Shown in pieces: positions 19,232 through 29,876 of a stretch of DNA of 64,000 bases. Position 1 is the first letter of the stretch. Every line of letters starts with the position of its first letter. The notes below the pieces were generated by a model, which saw only the letters and a program-made list of their open reading frames with translations, was not told the origin of the DNA and ran no database searches. The DNA comes from Moesziomyces globuligerus (taxonomy: Eukaryota > Basidiomycota > Ustilaginomycetes > Ustilaginales > Ustilaginaceae), in assembly GCA_030849465.1 (NCBI GenBank), contig JARVLF010000019.1:620001-684000 (forward strand). Reading direction: 5' to 3'. The position numbers and the translations under genes were made by a program.

Positions 19232-22069
19232 TCACAGTCGCAGTCCCTCGAGCTCCGGTGTACCGCGGAAGAAAGCTCGACGACCGATACCGAGGCTGTC
19301 GATGTGAAGGATTGAGTAGCGTTGTTCGTCTGTGGGCGCCAAGCGTGAAGCCTCGAGCGTCTTCATCCGTTGAGGTTGCGCTGCGGGCTCGATCGCGGGC
19401 GACTCTCCGCTCTTGCCAGCCTCGGCTGAGTTTCGGGCCCCCGAGATATTGAAACCGTTCATGGCCGAGGGGACAGGCCGCGCGCGACGGTAGATAGGCC
19501 TGGGGGTGTGCGCCATGGAGCTTGGGTCAAAGTCCGGGATGGCGTACTCCCAGTCTTCGGCTCGAGATGAGTCGCCCAGGGCCTCTGGCTCTCCAGCGCC
19601 TGCTCTAGGCTCGCTTCCTGAGCTTGAAGAGATGCGGCCAAAGAGGTCTGTGACCCAGTCGGATGCTTCCGTGAGCAAACCGCCTAGACTCGGCATCCAC
19701 AGGTTTGAAAGATACGAGCTGACTCGGGCTCCTGTCGTCTGCGATAGAGGGCACGGCGCATCTTCAAGCTGCGCCTGCTGCGCCGAGCGGGAGCCCAGAC
19801 CGAGGAAGCTTAGCAGATGTTGCGGAAGGAGGGGCACATAGGTGGGTATGTTCGAGGTTGCCTCTTCTCTGGCTGAAAGTGGACCCCGCACATCGTCAGC
19901 CTCTTTTCCATCCTTTGCATGACCGCTAGGGGCGGAAGAGGCTTCGTAGCCTGCACTTCGGATAAGACTGGCACCAATGCGAGTCGAGCCTGCGAGAAAT
20001 TCGATAAGAACCGTCCCTCCTTGCATGTTTTTGATGCGTTCGGCGCGCTGATTCTGCTTGTGCAACTCAGCTTTTCTGCAATGAACTTGACGGAGCTTGT
20101 CTTCAGCCGAGAGTAGCTCGATGGCAGATCCATCGGCAACTGATCGCGGGCTTGACAAGATCGATGAGGGATAGAATCCAGCCTCACCGCGAGCGGCAAG
20201 ATGAGTGTAGGGCGCATCAATTGGGAGTTGATCGGCATCGAAGGCCTCGCGCCAGACGCGATCCTCGACGGCGCGCACTTCGTCGGTTCGCAAGGCCGAG
20301 CGAGGAAGATGATGATCAGGAAGCGAAGAAGGCTGCGGCGACCTCAGCGGCACCACGTCTTCTCCAAAACCTGAGGGTGGCTCGGGATGGGCGGACGTGT
20401 CGGTCTTTACGTTGGGGTCCGGAGTTTGCTGGACCGCTTCGTCATCCGATACGGCCTCGGAGGCAGTCTCAGCTGTGCTCGTACGATCCGAGTGCTCGCT
20501 AGCTCGTCTGGAAGCGATGCGCTTTGGGGGCCGAGCAGACGGCGAAGCTGCCAGTTGTGGTGCACGAGCGGGCTTCTTCTTCGACTTGCCCCTTGCTTTA
20601 CGCCAAATTCGCAGGGCCGGTCCACCGGCAGTGCTACCACTAGCATCTGAGGCACTTTCGTCGTCGGAGTCTGGAGAAGTAACCGCATCTCGTAGGAGCT
20701 CTGGCCTGTGCTTTTCGATGTTCATCCAAGCGTGGCCTCGGATCGAGACAGAGCTGGACGAAAGGTTGCCGTGGGTGATGGAGCTGGCATCCAGCTCAGG
20801 CGCATCCGCATCATAGCTGGACATGACCTCCGCGTCCGACTCTGCAGTGTAGAATGCCGAGACAGTGCTGGTGCGACGTGAGGCGGGCTCTTCGGCTGGG
20901 TTCTGTGGATCACGGCGGACAGGACCGAGTGGTGGGTGTTTGGGGGGCAGAGGCGGCGGAGCAAAGGTGTCGGCGGCAAGAACAGATGCAGGACGAGAGG
21001 GCGAGCGCTGGGTGTCGGGATCGAGATAAATGGAGGCAGCATGATGAACAAAGTTGCTAGGCTTAGAACTGAGGGCGCCCCGTTCATGTTGGTCACTGCT
21101 CTTGTCCGCCAGAGATTTTGAAAGCAGGAGCGGCTCAGTGTGGAGACCGGAGATTTGCGACGACGGTTTTGGTGGAAGGGAGGGGATGACCTCGTCGAGA
21201 GGAGTGATAGCTTCGTGGTCCTCGTTAGCTTCGGCATCTGGCTCGGTCCTGCTGGCTGGAGAGGGTTGATCGGGCATGTCAGGCTCTTGCGAAGCAGGAT
21301 CGAGACAGATGTGCGAGGCAAGAACACCGATGATCTGACCAGTGCAGTTTTCGACGGCGATCAAGCTGTTTCGGTATTCAGGATGAGAAACAGGATGGCT
21401 GGAGAGGGCAGGGAAGTTGTCCTTGCTCGTGTACCCCTTTTCCTCTCTCGGCCAAGGCGGAAGGGGCGTAAGAGGAGCAGGGTAGGACTGCAGCAAGGCC
21501 TGGACGTGGTGGACAACGGGAGCGGGGGCGCTGATCAGCCAAACAGTCCAGATGGCGCGGCTGGCTACGCCATCCTTGTGCCGCCTGTACCGGTCGAGAG
21601 CACCGTCTTCTCCGATGTCTTCGTAGAACCAAAAGCTGCCACCGTCGAGGCCGTTGATACCGGTACCGATACCGGGGTAGAGGGTTCGGTCCGCTGCGTC
21701 GAAGTGCGAGATCTTGGACTGGGAGACCCTCTGTCCAGAGATGGGGTCGCGTTGAAACGAGCGGAAGGGGAGGACGAAGCGGCGAGCGGCGCCATGACGG
21801 TGTGGGTCACTGAAGTGCACGGAAAGCACAAGGGTGGCGATAGTCGGGTCGAGAGGATCGGGAACGACGTGGATGGAGAAAGGGCCGCAGACATCTGTGA
21901 GAACAACGTCTTGGGACAAGGCTCGACCCACGCCGATGTTGTCGCTGGGAGCTTGGCCGTCTATGCGGGTCGGTGGTTCAAGATGAGGAACAGTCTTGAT
22001 GAGCCGTGCATTTGGATGGGTGAAGACGGAGATGGTTGGCAACGTGCGAGATGGCATTGCCATCGACAT
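19232..22069 (-). CDS. Large low-complexity protein of unknown function (945 aa)
   Basis: I do not recognise this protein. The start is placed at the ATG 22069 (MSMAMPSRTLPTISVF) because upstream in-frame sequence contains a 14-base homopolymer and no conserved look. The N-terminal 250 residues or so look folded: FSIHVVPDPLDPTIATLVLSV, then GGSFWFYEDIGEDGALDRYR and RAIWTVWLISAP. A long Pro/Ser/Asp-rich, probably disordered middle follows. A second ordered patch is near GGTVLIEFLAGSTRIGASLI, and the C-terminal end HIDSLGIGRRAFFRGTPELEGLRL looks conserved. No signal peptide or membrane helix is clear. The N-terminal patch plus the hydrophobic C-terminal patch loosely recalls spartin/senescence-domain proteins, but I cannot support that assignment. 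It is one continuous exon. Confidence 0.7.
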   Translation of the reverse strand: MSMAMPSRTLPTISVFTHPNARLIKTVPHLEPPTRIDGQAPSDNIGVGRALSQDVVLTDVCGPFSIHVVPDPLDPTIATLVLSVHFSDPHRHGAARRFVLPFRSFQRDPISGQRVSQSKISHFDAADRTLYPGIGTGINGLDGGSFWFYEDIGEDGALDRYRRHKDGVASRAIWTVWLISAPAPVVHHVQALLQSYPAPLTPLPPWPREEKGYTSKDNFPALSSHPVSHPEYRNSLIAVENCTGQIIGVLASHICLDPASQEPDMPDQPSPASRTEPDAEANEDHEAITPLDEVIPSLPPKPSSQISGLHTEPLLLSKSLADKSSDQHERGALSSKPSNFVHHAASIYLDPDTQRSPSRPASVLAADTFAPPPLPPKHPPLGPVRRDPQNPAEEPASRRTSTVSAFYTAESDAEVMSSYDADAPELDASSITHGNLSSSSVSIRGHAWMNIEKHRPELLRDAVTSPDSDDESASDASGSTAGGPALRIWRKARGKSKKKPARAPQLAASPSARPPKRIASRRASEHSDRTSTAETASEAVSDDEAVQQTPDPNVKTDTSAHPEPPSGFGEDVVPLRSPQPSSLPDHHLPRSALRTDEVRAVEDRVWREAFDADQLPIDAPYTHLAARGEAGFYPSSILSSPRSVADGSAIELLSAEDKLRQVHCRKAELHKQNQRAERIKNMQGGTVLIEFLAGSTRIGASLIRSAGYEASSAPSGHAKDGKEADDVRGPLSAREEATSNIPTYVPLLPQHLLSFLGLGSRSAQQAQLEDAPCPLSQTTGARVSSYLSNLWMPSLGGLLTEASDWVTDLFGRISSSSGSEPRAGAGEPEALGDSSRAEDWEYAIPDFDPSSMAHTPRPIYRRARPVPSAMNGFNISGARNSAEAGKSGESPAIEPAAQPQRMKTLEASRLAPTDEQRYSILHIDSLGIGRRAFFRGTPELEGLRL

Positions 22070-22090
22070 GTCCGCAATACTGAAGCTGAA

Positions 22091-22104
22091 GGGGGGGGGG
22101 GGGG
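22091..22104. repeat. Homopolymer of 14 G (C on the coding strand) before the 945-aa gene
   Basis: The run of 14 G lies 22-35 bp upstream of the chosen ATG, in the presumed 5' leader of the minus-strand gene. Such tracts are length-unstable and also hinder assembly. Confidence 0.9.
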
Positions 22105-24935
22105 AGGTGTGGATGGGATGGTGGATAGGAAGCGCAAACCGCGAAAAGCCAGACAGGAGCTCGCCGCCTGGGGTGCTGGTCACAAGTGCGACCAGATTCA
22201 CAATCAAGGACAGGGGCGAGTGTGGATTTGTGCCTGTGCACGTCTGTGCGAGGTGCCCCTGAGTGGCCTGTCGCTTGATCTGCAGGGTGCAGAGCCCTGC
22301 ATAATCTAAAAAACACTCAAATCCGCCGGTCACGATTCGAAAATGCGCCAGTCGAATTCACGATTGCCAGTGCAAGCCTGTCTCTGCCAGGTCATGTGAT
22401 ACAGTAGGAAGACAGATCGATTTCACCTCGGACAGCACTCACGACTAGACTCGAGCTACTGCACGTGTGACTCGCAGCTCGCCTCATAATCGACCGTTTC
22501 ACCTTTACAGTATTGTAATTCGCCAAAGTGCTCTCGGCTTCTTCAGCTTCTTCAGCCATTTGAAGGTGGCGCCGGCGTCGGAGAGGCAATGACCGGGCAG
22601 AGCAGGTATTTTCATCCCGGAGGCCACACGGGCATGTCCGAGGGGACCTAAGGTGGCCTCGCGGACAGAAAGATCCAAAACATCCCAGGCCATACAGACT
22701 GGTGGTCCGAGCACCTTGAAGCGAGGCAAATACCACGCCGAAGCAGGCCTCTGTAGCCTCTCCGTCGTGCGGCATCATGCTCCTGGCACTTGGAGAACTT
22801 GATATCGATCTGACCCTCGAGGCTGTGTGAGACTCAAAGAACGTCTCGGGCGCTCCTTAGCGCGAATCATTCGGCGAGACAGTCATGGATGTTCTCGACG
22901 ACCACGCGGACAATGCGTTCTCCGCCAGCTCGGCAGCTATCACAGCCATACAGAACAACAGCTGCGTCCATCGCTTCGTCCTGACCTTCGTGCGACCCAG
23001 CATTGCTCCAGTCGCACACGACCACGAAACAGTGAGGTCGAGTTACGTGGACATGCGTTGATAAAGGGGCGAAGATGAGTTGGGGATGCAAGAGTCGCAA
23101 GCCAACGCGCGTGGCTGTGTCTCAACTTATCTTATCTTGACTCAACTTTAATATCTTATCTCATGACTCCGATGCGCTTCTGATCTCGATTCAAAAGCTC
23201 CGCCACAGCACCCCGATCCGGTCAAATCGAAGCCTTCGATTGAACCTCCTCTGCTTTCCCGAGAAAGGCCTTTTCTTTTCTTTTCCTTCTCCCTTTGCGG
23301 TTTTGTTCCTTCGCTCGCTCCATCAGGCCTCAAAGAAAAACCCGAGCTCGAAGATGCGGCGGATACAAGACGATAATCGGGAAGCGGTGTAGAAGCTGGC
23401 GATTGCTGCAGATCCAACTGACGTCGCTCAGCGATATGGTTCGTCTTGGGAAATGGCATCTGTTCCTGGATCTCGATCTCAGAACCATATGCAACTAGGG
23501 TGCGCAACACCGAGGGGACACCATTTCCGTTCCTTCATTTTGGTTAATATTAAAATTGCTCCCACCGTAGATTACTGTATAATAATTTCTGCTCGGGGCC
23601 TTCCAGCAGCTTCGCCCGCTCGTTGCCTGCTTCTTTGTGGCTTCCGTGGTGCGATCGAAAGTGCCAAATACGAGCAAAGCTGGCCGGTGGTTGTCTACAA
23701 CCCCGCGGTCACTGGCGTGTGTGGGACAGGTCGCCCAAAGGTCTCATGCGAGGAGGTACTGTGCATTGAATGTTAGCCGCGGGGAATGCGCGGGATACTG
23801 TACCACAATCCGATATGTCTATTGCGCCCAGGACATTCGACCCCGCAACTTCGGAAAAGTCAGCGCAGTGGACTAGGAAAGGAAACGAGATCTGCGTGAA
23901 GACACCTTAGCATAAATCCATCTGTCTTTGACAATTTGCGAAGCATTGATCACCGCGTACAGAAGCGAGGAGGTTGCCGGTGCTCGATGGAACACGCAAA
24001 TGCACGATGCCGGTCGGCGATCATTGCAAGAGCTCGCCGGTTGAAGTGAATCTGCGATGCTCAACGACATCGGACGTGATGGTTGAGGTGTGCGTGCAGT
24101 GACGAATATGGTCGTAGGCGAGTGAGGTGCTAGTCACCCGAGATCACCGAGATGGGTCGCATCAGCGACCAGTTTTCCGAAGCGCCGGTAAACTCAGTTT
24201 CGAAAAACAAAAACAAAAATATGCGGGGTCACAGGATTCACGTTCCCAGCTTCCTGACCCTTCAATTGCCTTACCAGGTGACCGAGCCGTCCAGGTTGAC
24301 AAAAAAAATGTCATAATTCTGCGTGGGGCACCTACAGTAGCTCCGCCGGGTCCGCCTCCGCATTCACAATGCTGCACATCCCTTAGTGTGGGGCGGAGTG
24401 AGCTCGGCTAACCACTGGTGTGCGGGGCTCCGCTCCCACAGCAATGGCACAGCTTCCCCTTGCCCGGATGTCATACTGGCTCATCCCGGGAAACTCTGCG
24501 CGCGTTTGGGAGCCTTGACCCTTTCAATGCTCCATGATTTCGCCGAAGAGCTCTCGCCGATCATCAGGTGAATGCGAGACCAGACGAAAGGGCGACCAGG
24601 TGGCAACCCGGCAGCTGACAAGTGAAGAAGACGCCAGACCCGTAGCAACGAGTAGCGTCGGACAGAGGGTGCGGGCAGCTTCGTCCTGCGTTCTGACGCG
24701 GCAGCTCAACCAGCTTTTGCCCGCTGAGCAAGATCGCTCAGGGATAGGTCGTCGCAGTATGAGAATGCGAGAGGAGAGGAAGGCTGAGGCTCAGACGATA
24801 GCATAAAAGAGCTCAATCAATGCTGGCAATATCGCACTTTTTGCCCGTCAGAGCTTCACACTCTTCAAGTAGACACCTTCCCTACACAACGACTGTGACT
24901 GGCAACGTCTTTCGGACGAACAAGAGCTCGAGACA
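22105..24935. other. Long intergenic region, 5' flank of the first secreted hydrolase
   Basis: No supported gene in about 2.8 kb. GATA-like sites (TTATCTTATC) cluster near 23127-23160. TGCGGGG motifs lie at 24222 and 24421. A TATA-like CATAAAAG at 24802-24809 precedes the hydrolase ATG by about 130 bp. Confidence 0.5.
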
Positions 24936-26336
24936 ATGAAGCTTTCATCGACTACTGGAGCCCTCGTCCTGGGAATGGCGGGTCTGGCACAGGCCGTCAG
25001 TCTCGGCGGAAAGGGTTACGTAGACTTGTCGGTGTACGGCAACACGCCGACCCATCTGGGTGCTGGGATCCTGTATGGTCTTCCGGACGATCCCGCCTTC
25101 AGCCCCAACAAAGCTCCCACGCTGCCGTCCAACCTTTTCACTGGTGCAGGTATCAACTTTGTACGCGCTGGGGGTGCCCAGACCCCGTACAACGGTTACA
25201 ATGGCGGCAATGTCACAGGCTACCGCTACCGCTTCCAGTCGACTCTGCAAAACTACCAGTATGCTAATGCCCGAGGCGCTCAGTTTGTGCTGCTTCCGCA
25301 CGACCTTTGGGGCGCGGACTCGGTAACGTCCTCGACCAACGTGTACCCTTGCGATGGTGGCGACTGCACGGCCTGGGGAACTTTCCTCGATATGCTGATC
25401 TCGGACCTCAAGTCGAACAACATGCTCAGTGGCCTTCACATTGACATTTGGAACGAGCCCGATGGCTCCAATTTCTGGCCTCGCAGCCAGGATCAGTTCC
25501 TGAAGGCGTATGCCTATGCACACAACAAGTATCGAGCTGCATTTGGAAGCAGCGTTCCCTTGCAAGGCCCCACGACTGCTGAGCCTGCGAACGCTCAGAG
25601 CACATGGTGGAAGAACTGGGCGTCGTACGTCAAGGCCAACAATGTCGTTCCTGACATCTACGCTTACCACCAGCTGTCAGGCCGTGGGTCTGCCAACTGC
25701 GGCAACGACCCTGTTGTGTCCAATGACCAGTTGAACAAGCTCAAACAGGCATACGGGCTGCCAGATCGTCCGGTGCAGATCAACGAGTTCGCAAACTCGG
25801 ACGAGCAGACGCCTGCGTACACCGCTTGGTTCTTCGGCCGATTCGAACGCACAGGCATTACAGGCCTGCGCGCCAACTGGGGAAGCAAGCAAGGTCTTCA
25901 TGACGATCTTGCACGTCTCCTGATTGTTTCGAACAATTACCAAACCTTCAAGACGGCGGGAGACTGGCACGTGAACAACTACTATACACAGAGGCAGAAA
26001 GGCCTCAAAACCTTGGCCGGGGCCACGGGGTCCGCCTGCTACGACCTGTACGTTACCCAAGACCGTGATGCTGGTCAGGTGCATATTTTGGCTGGCACTC
26101 GCGGTCAGGACGGGCCCTACCCCATCACCGTCTCGAACATCAACAGCCTGCCCGCATTCGCCGGAAAATCGCGCTTGCGCGCCTTGGTACAGGAGATCCC
26201 GTACAACAACGCTGGTGTCGTCGATGGACCGAAAGTGCTTTTCAACTCGTCAGTGGCCGTCTCCAACAACCAGCTCTTCTACAACCTCACTATGACCACC
26301 GACAGCGCCTACACGATCGACCTATATGCCAACTAG
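24936..26336 (+). CDS. Secreted clan-A glycoside hydrolase, GH39-like (paralogue 1)
   Basis: Predicted secreted hydrolase of 466 aa in one exon. A signal peptide (MKLSSTTGALVLGMAGLAQA) covers residues 1-20. The fold is a clan-A TIM barrel: LHIDIWNEPDGSNFW holds the acid/base Glu (about E174), and PVQINEFANSDEQ holds the nucleophile Glu (about E284). Other family-like blocks are GINFVRAGGAQ, FVLLPHDLWGAD and RTGITGLRANWG. A C-terminal beta domain follows (AGQVHILAGTRGQDGPYPITV). Several Asn-x-Ser/Thr sites suit the secretory pathway. I place it near GH39 from remembered fungal sequences; the substrate is unknown. It has a diverged paralogue at 35649 in the same island, next to GH31 and GH127 enzymes and a sugar transporter, which suggests plant cell-wall glycan release. 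Confidence 0.8.
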   Translation: MKLSSTTGALVLGMAGLAQAVSLGGKGYVDLSVYGNTPTHLGAGILYGLPDDPAFSPNKAPTLPSNLFTGAGINFVRAGGAQTPYNGYNGGNVTGYRYRFQSTLQNYQYANARGAQFVLLPHDLWGADSVTSSTNVYPCDGGDCTAWGTFLDMLISDLKSNNMLSGLHIDIWNEPDGSNFWPRSQDQFLKAYAYAHNKYRAAFGSSVPLQGPTTAEPANAQSTWWKNWASYVKANNVVPDIYAYHQLSGRGSANCGNDPVVSNDQLNKLKQAYGLPDRPVQINEFANSDEQTPAYTAWFFGRFERTGITGLRANWGSKQGLHDDLARLLIVSNNYQTFKTAGDWHVNNYYTQRQKGLKTLAGATGSACYDLYVTQDRDAGQVHILAGTRGQDGPYPITVSNINSLPAFAGKSRLRALVQEIPYNNAGVVDGPKVLFNSSVAVSNNQLFYNLTMTTDSAYTIDLYAN

Positions 26337-27842
26337 GCAGCCTCAGGCGTAAAAGGTCGCAACGCAAACTCGATCGTCGCCGTAGCGCAAGCTAGATCAT
26401 CGTCTGTCGGCCACGCTTGCACCGTACCTTGTTTACCATCCCCATTTCCTTCAGCTGTCACACCGGTTTGGCCCTTTCGTCTTCAGTCGCGCCCGTTGCC
26501 AACCTCCCAGCCTTGCACCCCGCCACGCGGTCGCGGGTCTGCTCCCGCCCACTTGAACTGTTGCGCACATTAGCCTTTTTTTTATCGAATCGAGTCAACA
26601 TTTTAGAGATTGACCTGTGTTTTTTATGCAGGAAGGTGCGTGAAATATAAAACATTATAAATAATGTTCCACGCAGCTCCAGCTCCCTGACCCCTTGTTG
26701 ACAGAGCGAGAGGGTCATCGGCTGCGTTCCAAGTTTTGAATCAACCTGATTCGCACAGTAGGGCTCGTGCGTCTGAACCAACTGTTCAAAGAAACGTGCC
26801 CAGCTTCGATGCTGCGAAAGCGGCTGTACTGCGTTCTACCCCGGAATCCGGCGTCCGCTGCACTGGCAGCTTTCAACTCCGACAGAGCACACAAGAAAGT
26901 ACAGTGGGAGATTGCCGGATCTCGGAGTTATTTGTTTTTGGACCCGGATACCTTGGTTGACTAGTTTCCATCTATCCACAATCACTTGTGAATAAATACA
27001 GTACTGTAATTGCAATCGGCCATCTAAGGCACTCGCCGAGATTGCCGGAAGAGCTGCGTCTACCGGGCTGACCTTGCACCGGGTCACGTTGTGGAGGACA
27101 TGGCCGTATTTGCGACATGTCAAATCTCGCAGCTTCTGCAGTCCGACCCACTTTGCAGCACAGCGCTCAGATGCATCGCACGCATCCCTTCGCCCTTTTC
27201 TGGTCAGGTTTGAACGCGCTCGGACTCGTACTCACGCTCGCTGTATAGATTGATCGATGGAGCTATCAGCACCGTCTCCACACGTCTGAGCAATGGAGCA
27301 CACAGGCTCAGCTGCACGTGCTCCTGCTTGTGCGGTGACAAATTGCTGGTGGGGCCCTGAACAGTGTTGAACGCTTGGCTCAAGTCAGGTTCCGTGAGCA
27401 AGCAAACGTCGCCGGTGCCCGGAGCTGCCTTGATCCCCGGATGTTCCGGGAATCTCTCTCAATTCTTTTCTCATTCCCGGCGAGCGTCGCTGCCGTGATT
27501 GTGCGATGCGACGGAGTTTGAACTTTGTAGTCAGACTCTGGGTGCGCTCTCGCCTTTTTGGCAAGACGTGCCAGCCTCGAGAAAGAACGTCCTTTCGTAG
27601 CCTTCTGGGATAGCGATGTGCGAACATGCGATGGAGATTTGTGCGGCGATCAAATTTACGGATGCTTGTTCCAGCGAGACGGTCCAGGCTGGCAGCCCCA
27701 CCGCTACCCGCCTGCGACGCTTCGTGAAGCGAGGCAATCCTTTAAATTACCGACTCAAAAGCTGTAGGTCGGCTCACAGGTTGCCCTCTAACCACATAAA
27801 ACTCAGCTGCTCGCTTAGCAGTTGAAAGTGACGATCACTACA
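26337..27842. other. Intergenic region, 5' flank of the GH31 gene
   Basis: No supported gene. It contains an AT-rich stretch near 26570-26670, the motif ACAGTACTGT at 26998-27007, and GTGGGGCCC near 27351, a candidate Mig1/CreA-type site about 490 bp before the GH31 ATG. Confidence 0.5.
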
Positions 27843-29876
27843 ATGATCGAATCCGAGGAACAAGCCCTTGTCTTCCGCTACGACAACGAGCTTCTTCGTA
27901 TCGATGCTTGGGGGCCCAATGCCGTCCGTGTCAGATCCACGCGCTTGCCCGACTTTCCTGAAGAGTCATGGGGCATCTTTTCGAGACCTCAAGTCAACTC
28001 GGTCGACTTCACGGAAGTCAAGACGCGGGAAGGGGGAATCGATGCGGGCGCCGTCGAGATGCGCAATGGCCAGATCAGAGCCTCGCTGACCGCGCGAGGC
28101 AAGCTTACTATTTACAATGTCACAAGCGGACAAGTACTGCTCGAAGAGTATAGTCGAAACCGCAACGATCCCTGTGACCCTAACTGTAGTGCTCTGCTCA
28201 TCGACGCGAGGGACTTCGTACCTATCCCTGGCGGCGACTATCAGCTTACGGCTCGGTTCCAGACGCAAGATCGAAGCGAGAAGATCTTCGGTATGGGCCA
28301 GTATCAACACGATCATCTCGACCTCATGGGCGTTGATCTGGAGCTCGCTCACCGAAATTCGCAGGCTAGTGTGCCTTTCTTTCAGTCCAGCCGCGGCTAC
28401 GGCTTCCTTTGGAACAATCCTGCAGTTGGAAGAGCGACGTTCGGCAAGAACATCATCTCCTTTGAGGCACGATGCACAAAGGTGCTTGACTACTGGATCG
28501 TCGCAGGCAAGACTCCTTCCGAGATCCAGCGAGCTTACTCCAACGTCGTCGGTAAGACACCCATGATGCCCGAGTGGGGACTCGGCTTCTGGCAGTGTAA
28601 GCTTCGCTACGAGACCCAGGAGCAACTGCTCTCAGTAGCCCGAAAGCACAAGTCGCTCGGTCTTCCGCTCGATGTGATCGTCTGCGACTTTTTCCACTGG
28701 CCCCGTCAGGGCGATTGGAGATTCGATCCAACCTATTGGCCGGATCCCAAAGCGATGGTCGACGAGCTTAGGTCCTTGGGCATCGAGCTTATGGTCTCCA
28801 TCTGGCCGACCGTTGACAAGCGCAGCGAGAACTATGAATCCTTCAAAGCACACGGCCATCTCATCCGCACCGAACGTGGCGCACGTACCACCTTCGATTT
28901 CCTCGGCGATTGCAGCACCGTAGACTTCACCAACCCGAAGGCTCGCGAGCACGTGTGGTCAATCGCTCGGAAGAACTACTACGATCTGGGCATCAAGACG
29001 TTTTGGCTCGACGAAGCCGAGCCGGAATATATGAAGTACGATTTCGATCACTTCCGCTACCACAAGGGCCCTTTGATGGCCGTGGGTAACGAGTATCCAC
29101 GGTCGTATGCTCGCTGCTTCTACGAAGGTCAGCAAGCCGAGGGGCAGACTGGAGTTGTCAACCTCATCCGTTGTGCATGGATCGGGGCACAGCGCTACGG
29201 CGCCCTCCTTTGGTCGGGAGACATTGCTTCGTCATGGTTGGTCATGCGAAGGCAGCTCGCCGCCGGCTTGAGCGTCTCGATCGCCGGCATTCCTTGGTGG
29301 AACAGCGACATCGGTGGCTTCCACGGCGGTGATCCGAACGATGCGAACTTCCGCGAACTCTTGGTTCGCTGGTTCCAGTGGGGCGCATTTTGCCCCGTCA
29401 TGCGCCTGCACGGCGACCGTGAGCCCCGTCAGCCCAAGCCCGGTGCTGCTCGAAATGATCCCGACTATTGTCAGTCCGGCGCAGACAACGAAGTATGGTC
29501 CTACGGTGAAGACAATTACCCCATCCTCAAGAAGTATATCCTGCTCCGAGAGGCACTTCGTGATTACACCAGGCAGATCATGAAGATCGCCTCTGAGCAT
29601 GGCGATCCTATCATGCGATTGCTGTGCTACGAGTTCCCGGCTGATGCCGAAGCCTGGCAGGTGGAAGACGAGTATCTGTACGGCCACAAGTACCTGGTGT
29701 GCCCCATCTTGTTTCCAGGAGCGAGGACGCGCAAGGTCTACCTGCCGGCCGGCGCCATATGGGCTCGCGTCTCATTCTCAGACTCGCTGAAGGCGAGCGG
29801 GAGCCTGCTCGAAGGTGGTCAGACGGTCGAGGTAGAGGCGCCACTGGATGACATGCCGGTGTTCCAGCGATTCTAG
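27843..29876 (+). CDS. GH31 alpha-xylosidase/alpha-glucosidase, intracellular
   Basis: Retaining glycoside hydrolase family 31 enzyme of 677 aa, without a signal peptide and so probably cytosolic. I start at the ATG 27843; the frame extends 21 bases further only through a TTG. The N-terminal beta domain has FGMGQYQHDHLDLMG and VPFFQSSRGYGFLWNNP. The catalytic barrel shows DVIVCDFFHWPRQGDWRFDP, the nucleophile Asp in KTFWLDEAEPE (about residue 390), and WSGDIASSW with the acid/base Asp (about residue 459). SDIGGFHGGDPNDANFRELLVRW and MRLHGDREP follow. The 'DFFHWP..GDWRFDP' layout resembles bacterial-type alpha-xylosidases (YicI-like) more than secreted fungal alpha-glucosidases, but sequence alone cannot fix specificity. 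It probably trims imported oligosaccharides together with the GH127 enzyme. Confidence 0.9.
   Translation: MIESEEQALVFRYDNELLRIDAWGPNAVRVRSTRLPDFPEESWGIFSRPQVNSVDFTEVKTREGGIDAGAVEMRNGQIRASLTARGKLTIYNVTSGQVLLEEYSRNRNDPCDPNCSALLIDARDFVPIPGGDYQLTARFQTQDRSEKIFGMGQYQHDHLDLMGVDLELAHRNSQASVPFFQSSRGYGFLWNNPAVGRATFGKNIISFEARCTKVLDYWIVAGKTPSEIQRAYSNVVGKTPMMPEWGLGFWQCKLRYETQEQLLSVARKHKSLGLPLDVIVCDFFHWPRQGDWRFDPTYWPDPKAMVDELRSLGIELMVSIWPTVDKRSENYESFKAHGHLIRTERGARTTFDFLGDCSTVDFTNPKAREHVWSIARKNYYDLGIKTFWLDEAEPEYMKYDFDHFRYHKGPLMAVGNEYPRSYARCFYEGQQAEGQTGVVNLIRCAWIGAQRYGALLWSGDIASSWLVMRRQLAAGLSVSIAGIPWWNSDIGGFHGGDPNDANFRELLVRWFQWGAFCPVMRLHGDREPRQPKPGAARNDPDYCQSGADNEVWSYGEDNYPILKKYILLREALRDYTRQIMKIASEHGDPIMRLLCYEFPADAEAWQVEDEYLYGHKYLVCPILFPGARTRKVYLPAGAIWARVSFSDSLKASGSLLEGGQTVEVEAPLDDMPVFQRF

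Noticed and set aside
21140..22309. 389-aa plus-strand ORF over the 945-aa gene
   Set aside because: Antisense to a longer frame with better protein character; no motif.
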